A stretch of DNA of 24,029 nucleotides from positions 1-24,029 of the forward strand of contig CAJKBQ010000037.1 in the NCBI GenBank assembly GCA_905198155.1. The letters run 5' to 3'. The position numbers were made by a program, and so were the translations under genes. The notes beneath the pieces are model-generated. The model was not told the origin of the DNA and did not search any database. It saw only the letters and a program-made list of their open reading frames with translations. Each line of letters begins with the position of its first letter. The first letter of the stretch is position 1. This DNA comes from an uncultured Eubacteriales bacterium (lineage in GTDB: Bacteria; Bacillota; Clostridia; Oscillospirales; Acutalibacteraceae). Positions 7,000-15,212 of the stretch are shown piece by piece.

Positions 7000-7503
7000 A
7001 TGGCGTTCAGCACGGCGGCGGATGACGCCGCGCACTTGGCAGAGCAGTATCAGACGAACGATCCCTTTGCGCTGGCCGAATCGGTCGGCGCAGAGGTGGT
7101 TTTTGCTGACCTTGGGGAGCTGAAAGGCCTGTACACCTGCATTGACGACAGCCGGTTTTTGGTTATCGGGAACCACCTGGACGAGGATACCGCGCGGATT
7201 GTGTGCGCGCACGAGCTGGGGCACGATCAGCTGCACCGGGTGCTGGTGCATAATTCGTTTCTGCGAGAAACGGATTTGTTCCGGATGAACGACAGCACGG
7301 AATACGAGGCCAATTTATTTGCCGCGGCGCTGCTGCTGCCGGACGACGAGGTGCTGGAAATGGCGCGGGCAGGGCAGACGATCGACGAAATTGCCGCGTC
7401 TACGCGGACGGATCCCAACTTGGTCGCGCTGAAACTGAAATGCTTGTCGCGGAAAGGTTATACATTGAACGAGTTCGACTACCGGTCGGATTTTTTGCGT
7501 TGA
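7000..7503 (+). CDS. ImmA/IrrE family metallo-endopeptidase
   Basis: Zinc metallopeptidase of the ImmA/IrrE family, 167 residues. The catalytic HExxH is HELGH (H71, E72, H75), followed by the family-typical EYEANLFAAALLLP (from residue 101) that supplies the glutamate region. Members cleave a partner XRE repressor in response to a signal (ImmA-ImmR, IrrE-DdrO). The partner here is almost certainly the upstream XRE gene. The ribosome site is AGGATGG, 4-5 bases upstream. It sits between the repressor and a MATE exporter, with 19 bases to the latter, so repressor cleavage would raise exporter synthesis. No phage or conjugation genes are adjacent, so this looks like a domesticated switch. Confidence 0.9.
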   Translation: MAFSTAADDAAHLAEQYQTNDPFALAESVGAEVVFADLGELKGLYTCIDDSRFLVIGNHLDEDTARIVCAHELGHDQLHRVLVHNSFLRETDLFRMNDSTEYEANLFAAALLLPDDEVLEMARAGQTIDEIAASTRTDPNLVALKLKCLSRKGYTLNEFDYRSDFLR

Positions 7504-7522
7504 AAACGGGGAGGCGCCCAAA

Positions 7523-8905
7523 ATGAATATCACACGGGATCGGGCGTTTTACCGGTCGCTGATTGCGCTGACGCTGTCAATTGCGCTGCAAAATCTGCTG
7601 GCGTACAGCGTGAATCTGGCGGACAACGTGATGCTGGGCGCGTACAGCCAAACGGCGCTGTCCGGGTCGGCGTTGTGCAACCAGATTCAGTTTTTGCTGC
7701 AAATGATGGTTTCGGGCGCGGCCGAAGGCGTGGTGGTACTGGGGTCGCAGTATTGGGGCCGGAAGCAGATCGGCGCGATTCCGCCGATTGTCGGCGCGGC
7801 GATGCGGTTCGGGCTGCTGCTGTCGGCATTGCTGTTCGGTGCGGCGCTGGCGTTTCCGGCGCAGTGCCTGCGGCTGATTACGCCGGAAGCGGACGTGATT
7901 GCCGAGGGCGCGAAGTACCTGCGGATTGTCTGCTTTACCTATTGTATTTTTGCGATGACGCAGATTTTGCTGGCGGCGCTGCGCGCGATTGGAATTGTGC
8001 GGATCGGGTATGTGATTTCGCTGTCCACGCTCATCATCAATGTCGGGCTGAACAGCCTGCTGATTTTCGGACGGATGGGGTGCCCGGAACTGGGCATTCG
8101 CGGCGCGGCCGTCGCAACGCTGATTTCCCGGTGCGTGGAGCTGGGCATTGTGGTGCTGTATATTTGTTTCCGCGAACACAGGCTGAACCTGACCATTCGG
8201 AAGCTGGCGGTGCCGAACCGGTCGTTCGTGCGCGATTATTACCACACGACGACGCCGATGTTCCTGAATCAGGCGCAGTGGGGGCTGGCGCAGCTGGTGC
8301 AGACCGCAGTGCTGGGCCATTTGGGCGAAGCAGCCATTGCGGCCAATTCCGTGGCCACCATCGTGTTTCAGGTGGTTTCGGTGATCGTGTACGGGTCGGC
8401 GAGCGCGTCCGGAATGCTGATCGGGCGCACCATCGGCGCGGGTCGGCAGGAAGCGCTGCGGCCGATGGTGCACGCGCTGCTGCTGATTTTCTCGCTGAAC
8501 GGGCTGGCGGCAGGCACGACGATTTACCTGGTGCGCCGGTTTGTGCTGTCGTTTTACACGCTGACACCGGAAGCCCACCAGCTGGCGATGCAGTTCATGA
8601 CTATTCTGTCCGTGACCGTCATCGGCACATCGATCCAGATGGCCACGGATTCCGGCATCATCCGCGGCGGCGGCGACACGCGGTTCAGTGCGCGGATGAA
8701 CTTTTTCAGTATGTGGTTCATCGTGATTCCCGGCGCGGTGCTGGCGGCCTTTGTGTTCCATGCACCGGCGGTGTGGGTGTTTTTCCTGTTAAAGTGGGAT
8801 CAATTGTACAAAATTCTCCCGGTGATGATTCACCTGCACAAATGGAAGTGGCCGAAGGTTTTGGTGCGTGCCCATCCGGAGGCAGCGGAACCAACAAATA
8901 AATGA
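7523..8905 (+). CDS. MATE family efflux transporter
   Basis: Multidrug and toxic-compound extrusion antiporter of the inner membrane, 460 residues, the normal length for this 12-helix family. Hydrophobic helices run through the sequence. Recognisable stretches include NLADNVMLGAYSQTALSGSA near the N-terminus and the corresponding IAANSVATIVFQVV in the second half, which reflect the internal two-fold repeat. Substrate and coupling ion cannot be read from the sequence. The start has GGGGAGG 8 bases upstream. It is the last gene of the XRE-ImmA operon, and a terminator overlaps its stop codon. Confidence 0.92.
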   Translation: MNITRDRAFYRSLIALTLSIALQNLLAYSVNLADNVMLGAYSQTALSGSALCNQIQFLLQMMVSGAAEGVVVLGSQYWGRKQIGAIPPIVGAAMRFGLLLSALLFGAALAFPAQCLRLITPEADVIAEGAKYLRIVCFTYCIFAMTQILLAALRAIGIVRIGYVISLSTLIINVGLNSLLIFGRMGCPELGIRGAAVATLISRCVELGIVVLYICFREHRLNLTIRKLAVPNRSFVRDYYHTTTPMFLNQAQWGLAQLVQTAVLGHLGEAAIAANSVATIVFQVVSVIVYGSASASGMLIGRTIGAGRQEALRPMVHALLLIFSLNGLAAGTTIYLVRRFVLSFYTLTPEAHQLAMQFMTILSVTVIGTSIQMATDSGIIRGGGDTRFSARMNFFSMWFIVIPGAVLAAFVFHAPAVWVFFLLKWDQLYKILPVMIHLHKWKWPKVLVRAHPEAAEPTNK

Positions 8906-8931
8906 GACTGCCGCACGGCAGCCTCTTTTTT
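8904..8931 (+). terminator. Terminator after the MATE gene
   Basis: Hairpin with CTGCCG / CGGCAG core arms around a CA loop, extended by GAG / CTC after one mismatch, followed by six T residues. It starts within the MATE stop codon. Confidence 0.85.
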
Positions 8932-8943
8932 ATACGAACCGGA

Positions 8944-8972
8944 TTGCACGGATCGTGCAGACGTGATATAAA
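8944..8972 (+). promoter_or_regulatory. Probable promoter of ABC exporter operon 1, with dyad
   Basis: -35 TTGCAC (8944-8949, weak), 17-bp spacer, -10 TATAAA (8967-8972). The inverted repeat TGCACG-GAT-CGTGCA (8945-8959) overlaps the -35 and spacer and could be an operator for a regulator encoded elsewhere. Confidence 0.55.
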
Positions 8973-9017
8973 TGAAAGCAAGCGTTTATTTTTGAACCAA
9001 CGAGAGGAGGCGGCGAA

Positions 9018-10841
9018 ATGCAGCACACAAAAGGCGCATTTATCCGGCGGTTTCTGCGCGGCAGCAAAGCGTTGTTTGCCGCAAGCATTCTGAGCGCGGG
9101 CGTTGCGGCGCTGGCCGACATGATTAACCCGCAGATTATCCGCATGGCGCTGGACAACGCCATCGGCGGAGAGACGCCGCAGTACTCCGCGGCGGTGATG
9201 CGCATCGTCAACGCGTTCGGCGGGTTTGCGTACCTGGGTGCGCACCTGGAAATTATGGCGGCGGCGGTCATTGTGGTCGCGCTGGTGAATATTGCCGGGC
9301 AATACTGCTTCCGGGTATTCAACACCAAGGCGTCCGAAACGCTGGTGAAATTGATGCGGGACACGCTGTACGCCCACATTGCGCACTTGCCGTACGCGTG
9401 GCATATGCGCAACCGGACGGGGGATATTATCCAGCGATGTACGTCGGATATCAACACCGTCAAAAACTTCATTTCCGAAAAACTGACCTCCATTTTCCGC
9501 ATTGTGATTCTGCTGGTGCTGTCCACGGTGTTCATGCTGCGGATGGACGGGCTGCTGACGCTGATCGCGTTGGCGCCGATGCCGGTGATTATGCTGTATT
9601 CGTTTTTCTTCCACCGCAAAATCGGACAGACGTTCGAGCAGTGCGACGAAAACGAGGGAAAACTGTCGGCGATGGCGCAGGAGAACCTGACCGGCGTGCG
9701 CGTGGTGCGCGCGTTTGGGCGCGAGCGGTACGAAAAAGACCGCTTTCATGCGCAAAATCAATACTACACCGGGCTGTGGAAGCAGCTGGCCGAGGTGATG
9801 GCGCGGTTTTGGAGCGTGTCGGACATTCTGTCCGGCATTCAGGTGATGCTGGTGATCGTGTTCGGCGCGGTGTTCTGCCTGCACGGGCGGCTGACGGCCG
9901 GGGCGTATGTGGCGTTCATTTCGTACAATGCGCTGCTGGTATGGCCGATTCGGCAGCTGGGGCGGATGATCTCCGAGATGAGCAAGGCCGGCGTCGCGAT
10001 CGACCGAATCCGGTACATCATCGAATCGGAACCGGAGCACGACCGGACGAACGCTCTCCGGCCGCCGCTGACCGGGGATATCGCGTTTGAGCATGTGCAT
10101 TTTGCGTACGACAACGGGCCGGAGATTCTGCACGACATCGACTTCACAATGAAAGGCGGCACGACGCTGGGCATTTTGGGCGGCACCGGCAGCGGCAAAT
10201 CGACGCTGATGCTGCTGCTGGACCGGATGTACGATCTGCCGCCGTTGTGCGGGCGGATTACAATCGGCGGAGTCGATGTGGCGGAGATGGACGCGGACTA
10301 TCTGCGGAAGAATATTGCCATTGTGCTCCAGGAGCCGTATCTGTTTTCGCGGACGCTGTCCGAAAATATTGCCATCACACAGCCGGAAATTCCACTGGCC
10401 GAAATTCGCGTGGCGGCGCAGGCAGCCTGTCTGGACGACACGGTGCAGGCGTTCACCAAAGGGTACGATACGTTCGTCGGTGAACGCGGCGTCACGCTGT
10501 CCGGCGGGCAGAAGCAACGTACCGCCATTGCGCGCGCGCTGATGCAGCACACGCCGATCCTGATTTTGGACGATTCGCTGTCCGCCGTGGATACGGAAAC
10601 GGATCAGAAGATTCGTGCGGCGCTGGCGCAGCGGTTCGGGACGGCCAGCATCATTTTGATTTCGCACCGGATTACGACGCTGGCGCACGCCGACCAGATT
10701 GTGGTGCTGGATCACGGACGGGTGGCCGAAATCGGGACGCACGACGCGCTGAAATCGGCCGGCGGAATTTACCAGCATATTTACGAAATTCAAACGGCCG
10801 CGAATCCGCAGGGGGAGGGGCAAAATGAACGAATCGAATGA
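9018..10841 (+). CDS. ABC exporter half-transporter, degenerate-site subunit (pair 1)
   Basis: Membrane-fused ABC exporter subunit, 607 residues: an N-terminal six-helix domain (to about 310) and a C-terminal nucleotide-binding domain. The nucleotide-binding domain has Walker A GGTGSGKST (about 388-396), an intact Q-loop (IVLQEP), canonical signature LSGGQKQR (about 494) and switch histidine (LISHR). Walker B is ILILDDS, with Asp where the catalytic Glu normally sits. That marks the non-hydrolysing site of heterodimeric exporters such as TM287/288, BmrCD and LmrCD. The partner overlaps by 17 bases. The start has GAGGAGG 7 bases upstream. Likely a drug or lipid exporter; substrate unknown. Confidence 0.92.
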   Translation: MQHTKGAFIRRFLRGSKALFAASILSAGVAALADMINPQIIRMALDNAIGGETPQYSAAVMRIVNAFGGFAYLGAHLEIMAAAVIVVALVNIAGQYCFRVFNTKASETLVKLMRDTLYAHIAHLPYAWHMRNRTGDIIQRCTSDINTVKNFISEKLTSIFRIVILLVLSTVFMLRMDGLLTLIALAPMPVIMLYSFFFHRKIGQTFEQCDENEGKLSAMAQENLTGVRVVRAFGRERYEKDRFHAQNQYYTGLWKQLAEVMARFWSVSDILSGIQVMLVIVFGAVFCLHGRLTAGAYVAFISYNALLVWPIRQLGRMISEMSKAGVAIDRIRYIIESEPEHDRTNALRPPLTGDIAFEHVHFAYDNGPEILHDIDFTMKGGTTLGILGGTGSGKSTLMLLLDRMYDLPPLCGRITIGGVDVAEMDADYLRKNIAIVLQEPYLFSRTLSENIAITQPEIPLAEIRVAAQAACLDDTVQAFTKGYDTFVGERGVTLSGGQKQRTAIARALMQHTPILILDDSLSAVDTETDQKIRAALAQRFGTASIILISHRITTLAHADQIVVLDHGRVAEIGTHDALKSAGGIYQHIYEIQTAANPQGEGQNERIE

Positions 10842-12645
10842 ACGGAAAGCACTCCCGTTTTTCGGGATCGGGGAAATACTGCCCTATTTGCGGCCGTACC
10901 GCGCGACGCTGCTCCGGATGATTCTGTGCGGACTGGCGGGCAGTGCGGTGGACATTTTGCTGCCGCTGTTCCAGCGGTACGCGCTGAACCATTTTGTGGG
11001 CGGCGCAACGCTGGACACACTGCCGATTTATGTTGCGGCGTATTTGTTTGCGGTGCTGTTCGCCGGGCTGGTCAATTATGTTGCACTGTCCAACGCAACC
11101 AAAATCGAGGTCAGCATCAACCGGGATTTGCGGAACGCGGCGTTCGACCATTTGCAGACGCTGTCGTTTTCGTATTTCAACCAAAACAGCGTGGGATACA
11201 TCCATTCGCGCGTGATGAGCGATACCGAACGGATTGGGTCGCTGGCATCGTGGTCGATGATGGACGCGGTGTGGCATATTTCGTACCTGCTGGGCGCGGT
11301 GGGCGTGATGTTCGCGATCAACGCCCGGCTGGCGGCGATGGTGACGGTGATTCTGCCGCTGATCTGCGTGCTGTTTGCGTTTTTCCAGAAAAAACTGATT
11401 GCCGTCAACCGCACCATCCGCGAAACGAACTCGCAGATTACCAGTGAATTCAACGAAGGCATCACCGGCGCGAAAACGATCAAAACGCTGGTGATCGAGG
11501 ACGATATGAGCGCGAAGTTCCGCGAATCGACGACGGAAATGCGCCGCAAATCCGTACACGGCGCGCGGCTGCGCGGGCTGTTCGCTGCGACGATGAATTT
11601 GGCGTCGTCGCTGGCGCTGGCGATTGTCCTGTGGAAAGGCGGATACATCGCCGGGCACGAAGTCGGCACGTTTTCGATGTTTATGTCGTACGCGCAGGGC
11701 ATGATGGAGCCGGTGCGGTGGATTATCGACTGCATTTCGGACCTGATTACGACGCAGGTGAACATCGAGCGGTTCACCCGGCTGATGCACACGCAGTCCG
11801 ACGTGACCGACCGGCCCGACGTGATTGCAAAATACGGCGACAGTTTTGAACCCAAGCGGGAAAACTGGGAGCCGCTGCACGGCGACATTGAATTCCGCGA
11901 CGTCAGTTTCCGCTACCCGGACGGCGACGAATATGTGCTGGAACACTTCAGCCTGAAAATTCCATTCGGAACCAATTTGGCCATTGTGGGTGAAACAGGT
12001 GCCGGAAAATCGACGCTGGTCAACCTGGTCTGCCGGTTTTTTGAGCCGACGGAAGGCCAGGTGCTGATCGACGGCCGCGACGCGCGCGACCGGTCGCAGC
12101 TGTGGCTGCACAGCGCCATCGGCTATGTGCTGCAAACGCCGCATTTGTTTTCGGGGACGGTGCGCGAAAATCTGCTGTACGGCAATCAGGGCGCCGACGA
12201 CGAACAGATTGCGCAGGCACTGCGGCTGGTGTCCGCCGATTCGGTAGTGGCGCGGCTGGAGCACGGGCTGGACAGCGACGTCGGCGAAGGCGGCGATCTG
12301 CTTTCGACCGGCGAAAAACAGCTGATCTCGTTTGCCCGGGCGATTCTGGCCGACCCGCGCATTTTGGTGCTGGACGAGGCGACCGCTTCGGTGGATACGA
12401 TTACCGAGCAGAAAATTCAGGCGGCGATCGACACCGTCATCCGCGGGCGCACGTCGCTGGTGATTGCACACCGGCTGTCCACGGTGCGGAATGCGGACTG
12501 GATTTTGGTGGTGCGCGGCGGGAAAATCGTGGAGCAGGGGACGCACGACGCATTGATTGCACAGCGCGGCTACTACTGCGACCTGTATACCCGCCAGTAC
12601 GAGGACGAAGCGACCGATGCCGCGCTGGATCGTTCGCTTTCCTGA
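10825..12645 (+). CDS. ABC exporter half-transporter, catalytic-site subunit (pair 1)
   Basis: Second half of the heterodimer, 606 residues with the same architecture. Walker A is GETGAGKST (about 389-397) and Walker B ILVLDEATASVD (about 513-524) keeps the catalytic Glu. The signature is LSTGEKQL instead of LSGGQ. The altered signature faces the Asp-bearing Walker site of the partner, exactly the complementary degeneracy expected of one consensus and one degenerate ATP site. The start has GGGGGAGGGG immediately upstream inside the previous gene, and the reading frames overlap by 17 bases. No clear terminator follows before the next promoter. Confidence 0.92.
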   Translation: MNESNERKALPFFGIGEILPYLRPYRATLLRMILCGLAGSAVDILLPLFQRYALNHFVGGATLDTLPIYVAAYLFAVLFAGLVNYVALSNATKIEVSINRDLRNAAFDHLQTLSFSYFNQNSVGYIHSRVMSDTERIGSLASWSMMDAVWHISYLLGAVGVMFAINARLAAMVTVILPLICVLFAFFQKKLIAVNRTIRETNSQITSEFNEGITGAKTIKTLVIEDDMSAKFRESTTEMRRKSVHGARLRGLFAATMNLASSLALAIVLWKGGYIAGHEVGTFSMFMSYAQGMMEPVRWIIDCISDLITTQVNIERFTRLMHTQSDVTDRPDVIAKYGDSFEPKRENWEPLHGDIEFRDVSFRYPDGDEYVLEHFSLKIPFGTNLAIVGETGAGKSTLVNLVCRFFEPTEGQVLIDGRDARDRSQLWLHSAIGYVLQTPHLFSGTVRENLLYGNQGADDEQIAQALRLVSADSVVARLEHGLDSDVGEGGDLLSTGEKQLISFARAILADPRILVLDEATASVDTITEQKIQAAIDTVIRGRTSLVIAHRLSTVRNADWILVVRGGKIVEQGTHDALIAQRGYYCDLYTRQYEDEATDAALDRSLS

Positions 12646-12662
12646 AAATGTACGTCGATTTC

Positions 12663-12691
12663 TTGACATTTTGCGGCGAAAGATGTATAAT
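12663..12691 (+). promoter_or_regulatory. Perfect-consensus sigma-A promoter
   Basis: TTGACA (12663-12668), 17-bp spacer, TATAAT (12686-12691): full match at both boxes. Predicted start near 12698, leader about 45 bases. No operator dyad is obvious, suggesting strong, possibly constitutive expression of the four genes downstream. Confidence 0.92.
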
Positions 12692-12741
12692 AACAGACAT
12701 GGATTCCGTGAAAATGCATATCGTGTCAGGAGGTACCCCAA

Positions 12742-13506
12742 ATGATTGATTCCAAAGCAATGGCATACGTCAATATGTTCGGCGTGCTGGCTGCGCTGCA
12801 AGGACTGTGCGAGATGGACTCGGCTGCGCAGGAAATTGTTCATAAAATTACCAAACCAATTGCACCGTGCTTTATGGTCAAAGACGGCCCGTGCGCCACG
12901 TTCCGCTTTTCGAAAGACGGATGCGTCATGACGCCGGGAAGCGTTGGATGCACGTGCAGGATGGAATTTGCGTCGCCGGAAAAGTTTAATCAGATGATCG
13001 ACAGCGGCAAACCGGGTATGCCGGTGAAGGGCGTGGTACCGCTGCTGAAATTTTTGACCGGGCCGTTTACGCAGTTGACCAACCGGTTGACGGAAGTGCT
13101 GCGGCCGTCGGAACAGGCGCTGGCGGATCCGGCGTTTTTGGAAGAAAATACGCTGCTGACGATGGACGTGATTGCGGGCGCGATTTCCTGCTTGGCCAAT
13201 CACGACCCCATCGGCCGGATCTCTGCGGACGGCACGGTGGACGGCGACGTGCTGCTCGGCATTCGGGACAAGCGGTACGTCACGATCCGCGTTCAGGATC
13301 ACCGGTTCACGACGATTCGGGACAAGACGGAAACGCCGCGCGCGGTGATGGAGTTTGACAGCATTGCGCTGGCGCACGGGCTGTTCAACGGCGAAGTTTC
13401 GACCATCAACGAGATGTGCCAAGGGCACATTCATCTGGCCGGAATGCTGTCGATGGTAGACAACGTCAACCGGATTTTGGATCGGGTTTCGCTGTACCTG
13501 GCGTAA
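12742..13506 (+). CDS. SCP2-like (sterol carrier protein fold) hypothetical protein
   Basis: Soluble protein of 254 residues, not assigned with certainty. The C-terminal half resembles an SCP2 lipid-binding domain: VTIRVQDHRFTTIRD, then AVMEFDSIALAHGLFNGE and CQGHIHLAGMLSMVDNVNRIL, ending in the typical helix. A similar pattern may be repeated in the N-terminal half (CRMEFASPEKFNQMIDSGKP), so it may be two related modules. Seven or so cysteines are present, including GCTCR, with no clear metal motif. The start has CAGGAGGT 7 bases upstream. It is first in a transcript with a perfect promoter and lies 13 bases from an aminotransferase. It may bind a lipophilic substrate for that enzyme; this is inference. 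Confidence 0.65.
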   Translation: MIDSKAMAYVNMFGVLAALQGLCEMDSAAQEIVHKITKPIAPCFMVKDGPCATFRFSKDGCVMTPGSVGCTCRMEFASPEKFNQMIDSGKPGMPVKGVVPLLKFLTGPFTQLTNRLTEVLRPSEQALADPAFLEENTLLTMDVIAGAISCLANHDPIGRISADGTVDGDVLLGIRDKRYVTIRVQDHRFTTIRDKTETPRAVMEFDSIALAHGLFNGEVSTINEMCQGHIHLAGMLSMVDNVNRILDRVSLYLA

Positions 13507-13519
13507 GGAGGCAATTGAG

Positions 13520-14797
13520 ATGAGTAAATATCCGGAATATTCCCATACAAAAAGCAGGGCGTGGTTTGACCGCGCGCTGAACGTGATCCCCTCCGGCATT
13601 TACGGGCATTTGGGACCGTCGGAAGGATTGTTTCTGCCGCTGGACAAGTGGCCGCTGATCAGCTCCCGCGCGCAGGGCACGTATTTTTGGGACATGGACG
13701 GCAACCGGTACATCGACATGATGTGCGCATACGGCCCGAACGTGCTGGGATACAACGACCCGGACGTGGACGCGGCGGCGATGGCGCAGATGAAAGACGG
13801 CAACTGTACGACGGCGCCGTCGTACAAAATGATCGAATGCGCCGAGCTGCTGGTCGATACCGTTGCGACGGCCGACTGGGCGTACTTTATGAAAAACGGC
13901 ACCGACGCGACCACGTTTGCGATGCTTTGCGCCCGCGCGTACACGCACCGCAAAAAAATCGTGTTTTTCCGCGGATATTACCACGGCAACGACCCGTGGG
14001 CGATGAAGGCGGATTATCCGGGCATTTTGCCGGAGGACGTGATGCACAATGTGATCGTCCCGTGGTTTGACATGGAGGCGCTGGAACGCGTATGGGCGGA
14101 ATCGAAGGGCGATGTGGCCGCGATTATCGCGCAGCCGTACGATCACGGCAACTTTTACGACAACGTCTGCGCCACGCCGGAAAAATGGCAGGCGGTGCGG
14201 AAATTCTGCGACGATCACGGAATTGTGCTGGTGATCGACGATGTGCGCGCCGGGTTCCGGCTGGATTTGGCGGGCAGCGACCACTATTACGGCTTCCAGG
14301 CGGACTTGATCTGCTTCTGCAAGGCGCTGGCCAACGGGTACAATATGTCTGCCACGTGCGGTCGGGAATTTTTGAAATCGACGGCGTCGTCGCTGTCGTT
14401 CACGGGGTCGTACTGGATGAGCGCCGTTCCGTTTGCGGCGTGCATTGCGTGCATCGAGAAAATGAAACGGCTGAACACCCCGGCACTTTTCCGCGAAAAA
14501 GGGGAGAAGTTGACGGTTGCGCTGCAAAAAGCCGCCGCGGAAAACGGGTTCCAGCTGGCGGTGTCGGGCGAACCGGCGCTGTTTTACCTGCGGATTACCA
14601 ACGACGACAGCTTGATGCTGCACCAGGAATGGGTGGCGGAGTGCGTGTCGCGCGGGCTGTTCATCGCGTCGCACCACAACCACTTCATCAACGCGGCGCT
14701 GACGGACGAAGACATTGCGCTGGCGGCGGATATTGCGAACGATGCGTTTTCGGTCGTCGCCAAGCACCACCCGGATGCGCTCCGGTTTGACCGGTGA
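13520..14797 (+). CDS. Class III PLP-dependent aminotransferase (GSA-aminomutase-like)
   Basis: Fold-type I aminotransferase of class III, 425 residues, resembling glutamate-1-semialdehyde aminomutase and related enzymes. Visible: the cofactor phosphate loop KNGTDAT, D240 in VLVIDDVRAGFR (contact to the pyridine nitrogen), and the Schiff-base lysine K268 in CFCKALANG. The usual D-E-V is D-D-V here, and the usual SGTEA is NGTDA, so it departs from HemL proper; no other heme-synthesis gene is nearby. The reaction is therefore unknown: an aminotransferase, mutase or epimerase are all possible. The start has AAGGAGG 8 bases upstream. The stop overlaps the possible GTG start of the Nudix gene. Confidence 0.88.
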   Translation: MSKYPEYSHTKSRAWFDRALNVIPSGIYGHLGPSEGLFLPLDKWPLISSRAQGTYFWDMDGNRYIDMMCAYGPNVLGYNDPDVDAAAMAQMKDGNCTTAPSYKMIECAELLVDTVATADWAYFMKNGTDATTFAMLCARAYTHRKKIVFFRGYYHGNDPWAMKADYPGILPEDVMHNVIVPWFDMEALERVWAESKGDVAAIIAQPYDHGNFYDNVCATPEKWQAVRKFCDDHGIVLVIDDVRAGFRLDLAGSDHYYGFQADLICFCKALANGYNMSATCGREFLKSTASSLSFTGSYWMSAVPFAACIACIEKMKRLNTPALFREKGEKLTVALQKAAAENGFQLAVSGEPALFYLRITNDDSLMLHQEWVAECVSRGLFIASHHNHFINAALTDEDIALAADIANDAFSVVAKHHPDALRFDR

Positions 14798-14811
14798 CGG
14801 AGGCGGCTGCA

Positions 14812-15198
14812 ATGACGGAGGTAGTGGCGGCGCTGATTTGGGACCGGGGACGGTTTCTGATTTGCCAGCGTCCGGCGCACAAAGCACGGGGAATGCTGTG
14901 GGAATTCGTCGGCGGCAAAGTGGAGCCGGGGGAGACAAGAGAAGAAGCGCTGATCCGCGAGTGCCGGGAAGAATTGGCGATCACGCTGTCGGTAGGCGCA
15001 GTTTACATGGACGTGATTCACGCGTACCCGGATCTCACCGTTCACCTGACGCTGTTTTCGGCATCGATTGCGGACGGTGTTCCGCAAAAGCTGGAACACA
15101 ACGACATCCGGTGGATTACTCCGGCGGAAATCCCGGCGTACACATTTTGCCCGGCAGACGAGGAAATTTTGACGAAAATCACGCGGGATTTCGCGTAA
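14812..15198 (+). CDS. MutT-like Nudix hydrolase
   Basis: Nudix-family pyrophosphohydrolase of 128 residues, likely (d)NTP sanitation or a related nucleotide substrate. The Nudix box spans 35-57: G35, E41, R49-E50 and E53-E54 are present, but the near-terminal Gly of the consensus is Ala (A56). The N-terminus (VVAALIWDRGRFLICQRP) and GMLWEFVGGKVEPGE match MutT/NUDT1-type enzymes. I choose ATG 14812, with CGGAGG 8 bases upstream; a GTG at 14794 overlapping the aminotransferase stop is the alternative and adds six residues. Third gene of the four-gene transcript. Confidence 0.88.
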   Translation: MTEVVAALIWDRGRFLICQRPAHKARGMLWEFVGGKVEPGETREEALIRECREELAITLSVGAVYMDVIHAYPDLTVHLTLFSASIADGVPQKLEHNDIRWITPAEIPAYTFCPADEEILTKITRDFA

Positions 15199-15212
15199 AG
15201 GAGGGCTTTGCG

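Noticed and set aside
8718..13599. Very long minus-strand open frames (701 and 975 residues) opposite the ABC genes
   Set aside because: They lie antisense to clear ABC exporter genes, are rich in His/Arg/Gln with no recognisable domain, and have no ribosome site or promoter that I can see.
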